The position numbers were made by a program, and so were the translations under genes. The notes beneath the pieces are model-generated. The model was given only the letters and a program-made list of their open reading frames with translations. It was not told where the DNA came from and made no database searches. A DNA stretch of 36,454 nucleotides. Origin: Gemmata massiliana (GTDB taxonomy: Bacteria; Planctomycetota; Planctomycetia; Gemmatales; Gemmataceae). The DNA is taken from contig HG799464.1 in assembly GCA_000531095.1 (NCBI GenBank), positions 933,703-970,156 of the forward strand. Reading direction: 5' to 3'. This document shows positions 25,123 through 32,932 of this stretch, piece by piece (position 1 is the stretch's first letter; each line of letters begins with the position of its first letter).

Positions 25123-25146
25123 AAGGAGAGGTACTTACCTCCCCTT
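25123..25146 (-). terminator. Candidate terminator after the metallophosphatase
   Basis: Arms 25123-25132 and 25137-25146 pair over 10 bases with one mismatch and a 4-base loop. On the minus strand the stem ends in CCTTTG, giving a short T-run. It lies 27 bases past the stop of the phosphatase gene. Confidence 0.5.
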
Positions 25147-25172
25147 ACTTCGCACACCAGGTTCGGCTACCG

Positions 25173-26495
25173 TTACCCCCGCTTCGCCGGGCGCTTGCCG
25201 AAGGTGCCGTACACGTCGGCGACCTTGCCGCTCTCTTCGAGCGCGACGTGGTAGCGCTGTTCGCCTTCCAACCGGTGAACGGTCATGTGATAGGCGTGCC
25301 CCACTGAGGCGAGGTACGGTCGCTTCTCTGGAGTTCCCGGCTTCCGCAACTGCCCCCAGGAGCCGTCACCCAGGTAGGGGACGCCGTACTTGTCCCTCAG
25401 CCCGTCCTTCAACGGGTGGGTGCGCTTGAACGTGTGATCGTGGTGCTCCAGAACCGCGTCCACACCGTACTTCTCGAACAGCGGGCACCAGTGAATCCGG
25501 TTCGCCTCGCCCGTACCGAGCGCGCCGGTCTTTGCGGTCGCGGGGTCGCGGAACGACGGGTACGCCGGGACGTGGTTCGCGACGATCAGGTGCGGGCGCC
25601 CCTCGCGCTCCGCCAGTGCGGTGGCGAGCCAGTCGGATTGCTCGCCACCGATCGGCGACACGTGGCCGCTGTCGAGCAGCACGAGACTCAGGTAATCCCC
25701 GAAGTCGAGCGTGCCGTAGGTGGTGTCCTTGTACAGCCCGTCGAACAGTGGGAAGTAGTACGTTGCGTCGGAGCGCTTGCCCTTGTACCCCCCGCGCACT
25801 TCGTGGTTCCCGAGACACGTGACCATCGGAATGAGCCGCCCCTTCGGGTCGACCATGTGCTTCGCGTAGTTCTGCAAGAACTGGATCGCGGTCTTCGCCG
25901 AGGTGCCGTTGTCGTACCCGAGGTCGCCGCCAATAAACGCGAAGTACGGCTCCTGCTTGGCCGCGACAATGTTCGTACCGATCGCGTGCGGCCCGGTGCC
26001 GCAATCGCCGCCGGACACCCACTGGAACGTGTCGGTGGCCTTCGCGGGCATCGTGCGGAACCGGTACGATTCCGTCCGCCACCCGATCTGGTACGCGAGC
26101 GCGTTCTTGCCGACCTGGAGCATGTACTCCGTTCCGGGCTGAAGCCCGGTGAACTCGCAGCGGTGAACCTTCAGGTCCGTGGGGCCGAACGGCTTCTGTT
26201 CCGCCGTGCCGGTTTTCCACAGATCCCCGTCACGCGGCACGATGCGGAGGGGTGTCGGCTCTGGTGTCTCCGGCCCGACCCACTGCACGGTGATCGTGGT
26301 CGTCGGGTCGCGCTGCCACGTCAGAAACAGCGTGTCTTGCGGCACGAGGGTCATCGGAACCGGCCCGCCGACCCGACGCGGGGGCGGCGCGACGTCAACA
26401 TTTTCGGCGGAGTGCGAGCTGTGTCCGGCGACGAGCGCGGACGCCAGCCCGCCGGCGGACGATCGCAGGAAGGTGCGACGACTGAACGGCGTCAT
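25173..26495 (-). CDS. Tat-exported purple-acid-phosphatase-like metallophosphoesterase
   Basis: 440 residues from ATG 26495. The N-terminus SRRTFLRSSAGGLASALVAG is a twin-arginine export signal. Residues about 50-150 resemble the fibronectin-like N-terminal domain of purple acid phosphatases (TITVQWVGPE; GLQPGTEYMLQVG). Residues about 155-420 hold the metallophosphoesterase motifs: GGDCGTG, GGDLGY, LGNHE, VANHVPAY, and HHDHTFKRTHP in the place of GHxH. The enzyme should hydrolyse phosphate esters outside the cytoplasm with two metal ions. It stands alone, with about 230 bases to GlcD and 250 bases to the next gene upstream. Confidence 0.88.
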   Translation of the reverse strand: MTPFSRRTFLRSSAGGLASALVAGHSSHSAENVDVAPPPRRVGGPVPMTLVPQDTLFLTWQRDPTTTITVQWVGPETPEPTPLRIVPRDGDLWKTGTAEQKPFGPTDLKVHRCEFTGLQPGTEYMLQVGKNALAYQIGWRTESYRFRTMPAKATDTFQWVSGGDCGTGPHAIGTNIVAAKQEPYFAFIGGDLGYDNGTSAKTAIQFLQNYAKHMVDPKGRLIPMVTCLGNHEVRGGYKGKRSDATYYFPLFDGLYKDTTYGTLDFGDYLSLVLLDSGHVSPIGGEQSDWLATALAEREGRPHLIVANHVPAYPSFRDPATAKTGALGTGEANRIHWCPLFEKYGVDAVLEHHDHTFKRTHPLKDGLRDKYGVPYLGDGSWGQLRKPGTPEKRPYLASVGHAYHMTVHRLEGEQRYHVALEESGKVADVYGTFGKRPAKRG

Positions 26496-26746
26496 GTGGC
26501 AGCGTTTGGGTTCGGGGTCTTTGGCGGGAGCATGTGGGGAGGCAGCTATTTACCATCGTGCGCGAGCGCGCGGAGAAAAGCGAGAGGACAGTTCAAACTT
26601 TCGCGCGCCCTTCGCGCGCCGCACACGCATATCCGAACGGAGCAGAGCCGCGGGTCGCGCAGGTTACACGGATCAAGCAACGAATGGGTGAATCTCCATC
26701 ATTTGTCTTAATCCGCGTAATCTTCGGTTCATCCCGCACTCAACCG

Positions 26747-28120
26747 CTAGGCCAGTCCTTCGGCGGTCAGCGCTTCCAGGCTCGCCTCGAACGCGGCGAC
26801 CGTGTGGTCGACGACCGCGTCGGTGTGGTCGCAACAGGTCATGCCCGCGAAACCCCACCAATCCACACCGTTGAGCAGCATGGCCTGGCGCATCGCGTGG
26901 TACAGCTTCATATTCTTCGAGCCGTCGAGCTTGTTCACATCGCCGTCGAACGGAACCAGCCCATCGTTAACGCCGGCCGCGGTACTCGGGCGCGGACCGG
27001 TGTACCCTGGCAGCACACGAACCATGCTGAAGTCACCGTAAGCGACCCACGGCCACTCGCGCGCGGCGAACAGTTCGTTGAGCTTGTTGCGGAGCCGGGT
27101 CGCGGCGCGGTTGGCCCGGTCGCACGGCTCACCGGTCGCAACGCGACTCAGTGCGGCGACACCAGCCGCCGCCGAGAGCGGGTTCGCGTTGTAAGTGCCG
27201 GGGTGCTTCATCTTGGGCTTACCCGGGCGCGGCTCGATGTACGCGAGTATGTCCGCGCGCCCGCCCAGGCACCCGCCTGGTAACCCGCCCGCGAGGATCT
27301 TCGCCATCGCGGTGAGGTCGGGCGTGATACCGTAGAACGCTTGCGCCCCGCCCGGAGACACGCGGAAGCCGGTAATCACTTCGTCGAAAATGAGGAGCCG
27401 GCCGTGCCGTGTGCAGATCTCGCGCAAACCCTTCAAAAACTCGCCCCGAATCGGCACGGCCCCCCAGTGCCCACCCGTCGGTTCGAGAATCACGGCACCG
27501 ATTTGTGAATCGGCCTTGATCGCGTCCTCGACGCGATTGAGATCATTCGGCGGCACCGCCACACAGTGCGCGGCCACATCGTCCGGCACCCCGGGCACGC
27601 CCGGCGCATCGTAGGGCGGGTCGGCTGAAACGGTGACGTAGTCGTGCCACCCGTGGAAGTGCCCGTGAAACTTGAGGAACTTCCCCTTTCCTGTGTAGAG
27701 GCGCGACAACCGGAGGGCCATAAGAGTCGCTTCCGTTCCGCTACCGGTGAACCGCACGCGCTCCGCACTGGGGATCAGCTTGCGAACGAGTTGCCCCCAC
27801 TCGATTTCCGCGTCGTGGCAGGCCCCGTGGTGCGTTCCGCGCGCCATCTGGTCCTGTACGGCCTTCACCACGTCATCCGGGCAGTGACCGAGCAGGTGCG
27901 AGCCGTGGCCGACGAAGTAATCGGTGAGTTGGTGCCCGTCCACGTCCCACTTGTGCGCGCCCTTCGCGTGCGTGATGTACACCGGGAACGGGTCCATCAT
28001 GCGGGCGTCGTGCGTCACACCGGTGGGGAAAACGCCCTTAGCCGTTTCAAACCGGCGCTTCGATCCAGCGAACGTAGCGGTATAGCGGTCGGCGACGGTC
28101 TGTGTCGCGGTCGCGGGCAT
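26747..28120 (-). CDS. HemL-like class III aminotransferase
   Basis: 457 residues from ATG 28120, with GGAG 8 bases upstream. The sequence has the PLP fold-type I order: FTGSGTEATLMALRLSRLYT, FHGHFHGWHDYVTV, LIFDEVITGFRVSPGGAQ, and the PLP lysine in AMAKILAGGLPGG. This is the glutamate-1-semialdehyde 2,1-aminomutase subgroup, which moves an amino group within one molecule to make 5-aminolevulinate for tetrapyrroles. Unlike housekeeping HemL there is a loop of about 30 residues (GYTGPRPSTAAGVNDGLVPF) near 390, so a related transaminase on another substrate is possible. It is a monocistronic-looking gene. Confidence 0.8.
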   Translation of the reverse strand: MPATATQTVADRYTATFAGSKRRFETAKGVFPTGVTHDARMMDPFPVYITHAKGAHKWDVDGHQLTDYFVGHGSHLLGHCPDDVVKAVQDQMARGTHHGACHDAEIEWGQLVRKLIPSAERVRFTGSGTEATLMALRLSRLYTGKGKFLKFHGHFHGWHDYVTVSADPPYDAPGVPGVPDDVAAHCVAVPPNDLNRVEDAIKADSQIGAVILEPTGGHWGAVPIRGEFLKGLREICTRHGRLLIFDEVITGFRVSPGGAQAFYGITPDLTAMAKILAGGLPGGCLGGRADILAYIEPRPGKPKMKHPGTYNANPLSAAAGVAALSRVATGEPCDRANRAATRLRNKLNELFAAREWPWVAYGDFSMVRVLPGYTGPRPSTAAGVNDGLVPFDGDVNKLDGSKNMKLYHAMRQAMLLNGVDWWGFAGMTCCDHTDAVVDHTVAAFEASLEALTAEGLA

Positions 28121-28142
28121 GAGCGGAACTCCGAAAGGCAAA

Positions 28143-28158
28143 CGGCCGGCGCCGGCCG
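28143..28158. repeat. 16-base perfect palindrome
   Basis: CGGCCGGCGCCGGCCG equals its reverse complement, 22 bases upstream of the aminotransferase start. It could be an operator or a stem in the leader that hides the ribosome binding region. GC-rich DNA produces such palindromes by chance fairly often. Confidence 0.4.
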
Positions 28159-28253
28159 AATGGTGTTGTGGGTGCTCCCACAGTGTACACCAACCGACCG
28201 ACGCCGGCCGTCTCTGTTGCGTCTTACCCACGCTCCGCGATCCGTAAACGGCA

Positions 28254-29657
28254 TCACGTCTCGTAGGTCATGCGACCGTGCCGCGTGGCGCGACTGATAC
28301 GGTCACTCGCGTACAGCCCGGCCAGCACGAACTCCACACAACTAGCGCGCACCGCGTCGCTCGCGCCCGCGTTCACCTCGAACGCCTTCTCCCATGCCTT
28401 CGGTACGCGCTTCAGACGCTTCGCGTACTCCGCGCTCGGCAGCATGTCGCCGACCTCGATCTTCACGCCCTTCGAGAACACGTCGGCGATCTCTTCCAGG
28501 CCGTGTGCCTCCACGTACTCCTCGAACACTGTGCGGATCGCGTCCGCGATGATCGCTTCGAGCACCTGTTTCTCACCCATTTGGTGCGAACCCATCAGGT
28601 CGAGTTCGAGCTTGCCGAGCGACGAAGTGGGGAGGTGGCCCAAGTCACTGATACGCGGAACGGCGGGCGATTCGCCCAGGCGCACCCCGCGGTGCCGCGC
28701 GCTCGCGACCATCGTGCGGTAGTTCGCAATGCTGAACCGCGCGCTCACGCCGCTCGCGTGGTCCACGTACTTGCTCTTCCGCGCGCTCACGCTGATCTGC
28801 TCGATGATCTCCTTCATGAAATACGGGACGAACACCCCGCTCGCGTCCGGGCGCGCCTCCTGCTCCATGATCTCGATGCCCAGCGCGCGTTCGCGCGGGT
28901 AGTGCGTCTGAATCAGCGACCCGATGCGGTCCTTCAGTTGGGGAATCACCTTGCCCGAGCGGTTAAACGTGGCCGGATTCGCGCTAAAGAGGATCAGCAC
29001 GTCGAGGTCGAACTGAATCGGGTACCCGCGGATCTGGACATCGCGCTCTTCGAGGATGTTGAACAACCCGACCTGGATGAGTTCGTCCAGTTCCGGGATC
29101 TCGTTCATCGCAAAGATCCCGCGGTGCATGCGCGGGATCAGCCCAAAGTGAAGCGCGTCCTCTGCCGCCATGCTGGTACCGGCCGCGAGTTTCGCGGGAT
29201 CGATTTCGCCGATCACGTCCGCGAACTTCGTGCCCGGAGCGAGGCGCTCCGCGTAGCGGTCGGTGCGGTGCCACCACGCGATCCGGATCTGGTCCTCGGG
29301 TGTGTTCGCAACGTACTCCTTCGCGGCCCGGGTGAGAGGGTTAAAAGGATCTTCGTGGACCGGGCAGCCGGGGAGGTCGAGGTACGGAACGTACTCGTCG
29401 AGGAATCGGACGAGCGCCCGCATAAGTCGGCTCTTCGCTTGCCCCTTCTCGCCCAGGAAAAGCATGTCGTGGCCCGCGAGCACCGCGATGCTGATTTCGG
29501 GAACCACCGTGTCGTCGTAGCCGACGATCCCGGGAAACAATGGTTCGCTGCTCTGGAGGGCCGCGAGGTAGTTGTCGCGGAGTTCATGTTTGACGGACTT
29601 GGATTGCCAGCCGCTTTCGCGGAGTTCTTTGAGCGACGTGGGTCGGGTACCGGTCAT
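28254..29657 (-). CDS. MoxR/magnesium-chelatase-I-like AAA+ ATPase
   Basis: 467 residues from ATG 29657, with AAGGA 5 bases upstream. Walker A is [10 protein letters not shown], the Walker B region is [20 protein letters not shown], and sensor 1 is [14 protein letters not shown], followed by [14 protein letters not shown]. Asn in place of the first Walker B Asp is, as I recall, shared by a family of BchI/MoxR-like proteins. The C-terminal 200 residues are helical. These ATPases usually work with a von Willebrand A protein, and none is visible next to it. The role is probably a chaperone or remodelling ATPase. It is divergent from the DUF4058-like gene, with 107 bases between them. Confidence 0.8.
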   Translation of the reverse strand: MTGTRPTSLKELRESGWQSKSVKHELRDNYLAALQSSEPLFPGIVGYDDTVVPEISIAVLAGHDMLFLGEKGQAKSRLMRALVRFLDEYVPYLDLPGCPVHEDPFNPLTRAAKEYVANTPEDQIRIAWWHRTDRYAERLAPGTKFADVIGEIDPAKLAAGTSMAAEDALHFGLIPRMHRGIFAMNEIPELDELIQVGLFNILEERDVQIRGYPIQFDLDVLILFSANPATFNRSGKVIPQLKDRIGSLIQTHYPRERALGIEIMEQEARPDASGVFVPYFMKEIIEQISVSARKSKYVDHASGVSARFSIANYRTMVASARHRGVRLGESPAVPRISDLGHLPTSSLGKLELDLMGSHQMGEKQVLEAIIADAIRTVFEEYVEAHGLEEIADVFSKGVKIEVGDMLPSAEYAKRLKRVPKAWEKAFEVNAGASDAVRASCVEFVLAGLYASDRISRATRHGRMTYET

Positions 29658-29764
29658 GGGTGTCCTTGCTCGGTGAAGTGGCACGCGGCATTTTACGCAC
29701 CCGCCCCAAGCGGAACAAAGTGCGGGCGCTGTGGTAAGATGGCCCAAGACGGGGAGAACCACAA

Positions 29765-30472
29765 ATGCCGCTGCTCGACCACTTCCGCTCACCGGTTACC
29801 GACACAATCCAGTGGAACACGGTCCTCGCGGTTTGGGCCGGTTCGATTGCCGATAGCTTGACACAAACCGTTCCGCGCGAGTTCCAGGTGCGCGAGCACT
29901 TGAAGCTGGGGAGCGGGTTTGAAATCGACATCGCTACGCTCCACCACTCACCGGGGAGCAATGGTTCGGCCACATCGAAGCATTCGGGGTGGCAACCACC
30001 TCCTGCCGTTGCAGTACCGGCGACATTTCCGGACCGGTTCGAGGTGCTCGTGTTCCGGGAGTACGGCGAGCGACACCTCGTTGCTGCCATCGAGCTGATT
30101 AGCCCGGGGAACAAGGACGATGACGATACGCGACGAGCGTTCGCCACGAAGGTCGCGAGTTACTTGCACGAAGGTATCAGCGTTCTCATCGTTGACGTCG
30201 TGACCGAGCGCCGGGCGAATTTACACGACGAGATCGTGCGTTTGATGAAGATGCCCGATGACCTGCTATTAGCTCCCGGTCCTCCACTCTATGCAGCATC
30301 GTACCGACCCGTAATTCGTGAGACGCATCCGGAGATCGACGTCTGGGTGAATCAATTCAACGTTGGCGACGCGCTCCCGACAATGCCCCTCCGGTTGATC
30401 GCGGATTACTTCGTGCCCGTAGAACTTGAGTCGAGTTACATGGCCGCGTGTCGCCGGAGGCGCATCGCGTGA
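29765..30472 (+). CDS. DUF4058-like protein, PD-(D/E)xK-type
   Basis: 235 residues from ATG 29765, with GGGGAGAA about 7 bases upstream. The centre reads [16 protein letters not shown] (E110...K117), which is the E-x-x-S-P-x-N-K block of DUF4058 proteins. That block resembles a PD-(D/E)xK nuclease core, with GFEIDIATL (D55) as a possible first acid. The protein is shorter than many DUF4058 members. It is soluble. Nuclease activity is not proven for this family. The stop overlaps the next start as GTGA, so the two are translationally coupled. Confidence 0.7.
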   Translation: MPLLDHFRSPVTDTIQWNTVLAVWAGSIADSLTQTVPREFQVREHLKLGSGFEIDIATLHHSPGSNGSATSKHSGWQPPPAVAVPATFPDRFEVLVFREYGERHLVAAIELISPGNKDDDDTRRAFATKVASYLHEGISVLIVDVVTERRANLHDEIVRLMKMPDDLLLAPGPPLYAASYRPVIRETHPEIDVWVNQFNVGDALPTMPLRLIADYFVPVELESSYMAACRRRRIA

Positions 30473-31128
30473 CAGAATCGCTTCTGTTGGACCCCGACGA
30501 CGTGCCCGCGACAGCACCAGAAGCGTTCCGCCGCGTGTGGCGCTCGGGCCTCGATCAACCCGGGTTCGCGCTTCTGCGCCTCGCGCGGAAGGTGAACTCG
30601 CACGAATTGCGGCGTGCGATGGTGGAGATGGTGACCGCGTTCCCGGTCGCGTTCGTGCCGGAACGGTTCGGGCGGTTCGATCAGCAGGTGAGTTCCAAGT
30701 TCCACCGCGACGGGGCGCCGCCGGCGTCGCTGCTCGTGCTGGGCTACGAACCGACCCGCGTGCGAAGCCGATTCTGGATCGCTGATGCCTCCGCCGCGGC
30801 TGTGCGTGCCGGAGTATCGCTAACCGAGTACCTCGCGGCCCACAATCCGATGTTCCCCGCGGGCGAAGCCGAACTCGCGCCATTTATTACGGAAGTTGGA
30901 CTGCCCCACGGCGAATCCTTTATTGTGGTCGTGAACAACAGCCAGTTGCCGTTCGACCTGAGTGCTGGGAATCCGCTCGGCGTGCTACACAAGGCGGTGA
31001 TCGAATCACCCGATCCGACCGGGCGCCGGGTCATCAACTCCGTCGGATTCACACCGCACAAGGAAGGCGTATCCGGGCTACCGCCTGCGGAATTGGAACG
31101 CTTTCTCGCCCGAGACGATTTAGATTGA
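30469..31128 (+). CDS. Putative 2OG-Fe(II) oxygenase-like protein
   Basis: 219 residues from GTG 30469, whose codon overlaps the TGA of the preceding gene. A GTG at 30448 is an alternative. I see H79-x-D81 in KFHRDGAPPAS, then H174 in GVLHKAVIES, and R186/R187 in PTGRRVINSV. This H-x-D...H...R spacing fits the facial triad of 2-oxoglutarate/Fe(II) oxygenases, and the surrounding segments (SLLVLGYEPTRV; GESFIVVVNNSQLPFDLS) fit a double-stranded beta helix. No family name comes to mind, so the function is inferred. It may modify a substrate handled by its DUF4058-like partner. Confidence 0.55.
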   Translation: MTESLLLDPDDVPATAPEAFRRVWRSGLDQPGFALLRLARKVNSHELRRAMVEMVTAFPVAFVPERFGRFDQQVSSKFHRDGAPPASLLVLGYEPTRVRSRFWIADASAAAVRAGVSLTEYLAAHNPMFPAGEAELAPFITEVGLPHGESFIVVVNNSQLPFDLSAGNPLGVLHKAVIESPDPTGRRVINSVGFTPHKEGVSGLPPAELERFLARDDLD

Positions 31129-31159
31129 GATTTCCACCCGCTTCACAAGGAGATGCCCG

Positions 31160-31276
31160 ATGCGTGCCGCTGCCCTCGCGTCGGCGCCGTGCTCGCCTTC
31201 GAAGACGCGGCCGCACCCGAGGATACGAGTTGACGAACCTCGGATTTACGAACAGGAGCACGTTCAAAAAGGCTAG
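31160..31276 (+). pseudogene. Possible truncated gene start
   Basis: A strong ribosome binding site (AAGGAG, 31147-31152) precedes ATG 31160 (MRAAALASAPCSP). A parallel frame from ATG 31153 reads VGAVLAFEDAAAPEDTS and stops at 31233. The two together look like the first 30 residues of a secreted protein broken by a frameshift and cut by the neighbouring transposase remnant. The evidence is thin. Confidence 0.25.
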
Positions 31277-31753
31277 GCCGGCAAACGTGACTGGATGAGC
31301 TTGTTTTCGAGGGCTTTCAGGTACCCGTCGGGGTCGCGCCGGAATCGCCTCCGCTCGACCCGCCGCTCCCGCCGGGTCTCCAATTCGGCCCGCAACTGCT
31401 TCCACGCGGCCCGATCCGCACCGGCTAGGTCGGCCGCCGTCACCTCGCGTGACCGGGTCGCCAGCCCGGCGATCAACTTGGCCGCGCCCCGCAGCACCAG
31501 CGACGGGCTGGCGCCCTTGCGCCCGGTGGCCCGGCGCTCGTGATACCGGTGGCTCCCGAACGCCCGCTCCAGGTCGTTGTTGGTCCGTGGCACCCCGGGC
31601 GTGTCGTAACACGCGGACACAGGGCGAGTAATGAGTATCTTTCACGCCGCCGTAATAATCGGCCCACATGGGCCGCCCGCAGTACGGGCACGCGGCCCGC
31701 TCGGGCGTCAGGTCGCGGGTGATCGTTGGCTCCGCGGTCTTCGCCTTCTTCAT
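31273..31753 (-). pseudogene. Internally deleted transposase
   Basis: The start (ATG 31753) encodes ERAACPYCGRPMWADYYGG, a zinc-ribbon-like head. The end (frame 31620 to 31273) encodes VPRTNNDLERAFGSHRYHER and a basic helical tail. The two pieces are in different frames and the catalytic centre is missing. The TNNDLE and HRYHERR blocks are typical of the C-terminal part of a DDE transposase seen often in Gemmata, though I cannot name the IS family. Confidence 0.6.
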
Positions 31754-31829
31754 CGGTCGTCCTCGGAGGCCGACCTAAAGGTTAAACCAGCCGCCACTTC
31801 CGATCCAGACACGTTTGCCTGCCTGGAAA

Positions 31830-31949
31830 AAGGTCAAGGGGCGCAAGCGGTTCATTCTGGTGGACTCGCTCGGGCTCATCTGGGCCTTGTGGGTGACGAC
31901 CGCCGATCAGCAGGATCGGGACGGGGCCTGCAGGGTGCGCGCACTATGA
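31830..31949 (+). pseudogene. IS5-family transposase fragment
   Basis: Forty codons reading [20 protein letters not shown] and [18 protein letters not shown], then TGA. The pattern KGRKR-h-I-L-V-D-S/T-x-G-L...A-x-x-x-D-R-D-G is the IS5-type DDE core. Everything before and after is lost. Confidence 0.75.
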
Positions 31950-32004
31950 ACCCGTGACGGGGTGAGGGCTTACGACTACACCGAGGGCATCCGGAGGATT
32001 CCCG

Positions 32005-32505
32005 ATGCCCTTGCCGCCCGCCGTGGTGTTCGCCGACGTACCGGACCCGCGCCGTGACACCGAGAACAAGCTCCACAAGCTGACCGACATCCTGACCATT
32101 GCGACGTATCATGTGGCTCGCGGGACCGCGTTCACCGGCGCTCGCGTGCACCAGTTGCTGGCGAAGTTCGGTCAGACCGGCGTCCCGCCGGGCGCGCGCG
32201 ACGCGAGTGACTTGCCGGGGACCGACGAGTGCTGGCTTCCGGAACTGGCGAAGCGTCTGGGCGTGAAGCCCATCATCGTGCATCGGTGGCGGTGGTCGGG
32301 CTGGTTGCACGCGCGGCAGTTGCGGGGCGAGAACGGTCGGTGGGTGGTGTGGGCGAACGCGGCGGAGGTCGCTCGACTTCGCCGGCTCCGGGCGTTCGAG
32401 ATCAAGCACCACGGGCGACGAACACCGACCTCGGTGCGGCCCACACCCGCGAGACGGAAGGGCTTCGACCGCCCGACAACGCGGTCACAGAGTGGAGGGA
32501 ACTGA
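32005..32505 (+). pseudogene. Chimera of ISAs1 transposase head and recombinase tail
   Basis: The ATG at 32005 opens a frame of 166 residues. The first about 35 residues (VVFADVPDPRRDTENKLHKL, TDILTIATYHV) match the N-terminal domain of ISAs1-family transposases. The rest (CWLPELAKRLGVKPIIVHRW, GRWVVWANAAEVARLRRLRA) matches the helix-turn-helix tail found at the C-terminus of planctomycete serine recombinases. The junction is near 32110. The last 15 residues run into IS3-derived DNA. It is probably an accidental fusion of remnants, though it is open and could be expressed. Confidence 0.6.
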
Positions 32506-32681
32506 TGGCTCGTTCAAGAAGGAGCTGTTGCACCACGAGGACCACGCCACCCGCGAGCAGGCGAAGGCGAGCAGCTTCGAGTACATCGAGGCGTTCTACA
32601 ACCGCGTCCGACGGCACTCATCTCTGGGGGTATGTCGCCCCAGAGGAGTATGAACGAACGTATAAAACAACCCGCCGCTAA
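32475..32681 (+). pseudogene. IS3-family transposase (OrfB) C-terminal fragment
   Basis: 32475-32492 reads DNAVTE. From 32507 the frame gives GSFKKELLHHEDHATREQAK and EYIEAFYNRVRRHSSLG, the end of an IS3-type rve transposase with its catalytic glutamate region. One extra G near 32630 shifts the frame; removing it restores YVAPEEYERTYKTTRR and a stop at 32681. The sequence TGTCTACTTTTCGTGGGG (32686-32703) is probably the right end of the element. The rest of the IS is missing. Confidence 0.75.
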
Positions 32682-32932
32682 ACACTGTCTACTTTTCGTG
32701 GGGAAGTCCAGTAATAACCACCCTGTCTCCCTGACACAAGATTCAGGACGAGCCCGATGCCCTTGGCCAAGCCCGACTGCACCTACTGCCGAACCCAGCA
32801 CACACTCAAAGAGTAACGGAGTGGTATTATAGTGGGGCACGAAATTCGGATAACGTGCGCGACAAGGTCACTCATTCCGTTCTTGGACCCCTTCTCCGAA
32901 AAGGGGAGCGGATATTTTCCCGGAGCATCGCG

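Noticed and set aside
28254-31128. AAA+ ATPase, DUF4058-like and oxygenase genes as a defence island
   Set aside because: The ATPase is divergent from the other two and no known effector, sensor or restriction gene is nearby; the location next to mobile remnants is not enough.
32757-32816. 19-codon frame with a CxxC motif
   Set aside because: Too short and without a convincing ribosome binding site; it lies in IS-derived spacer.
32825-32830. TATTAT as a -10 box for the DUF1553 gene
   Set aside because: No matching -35 at the right distance; planctomycete promoters are poorly defined.
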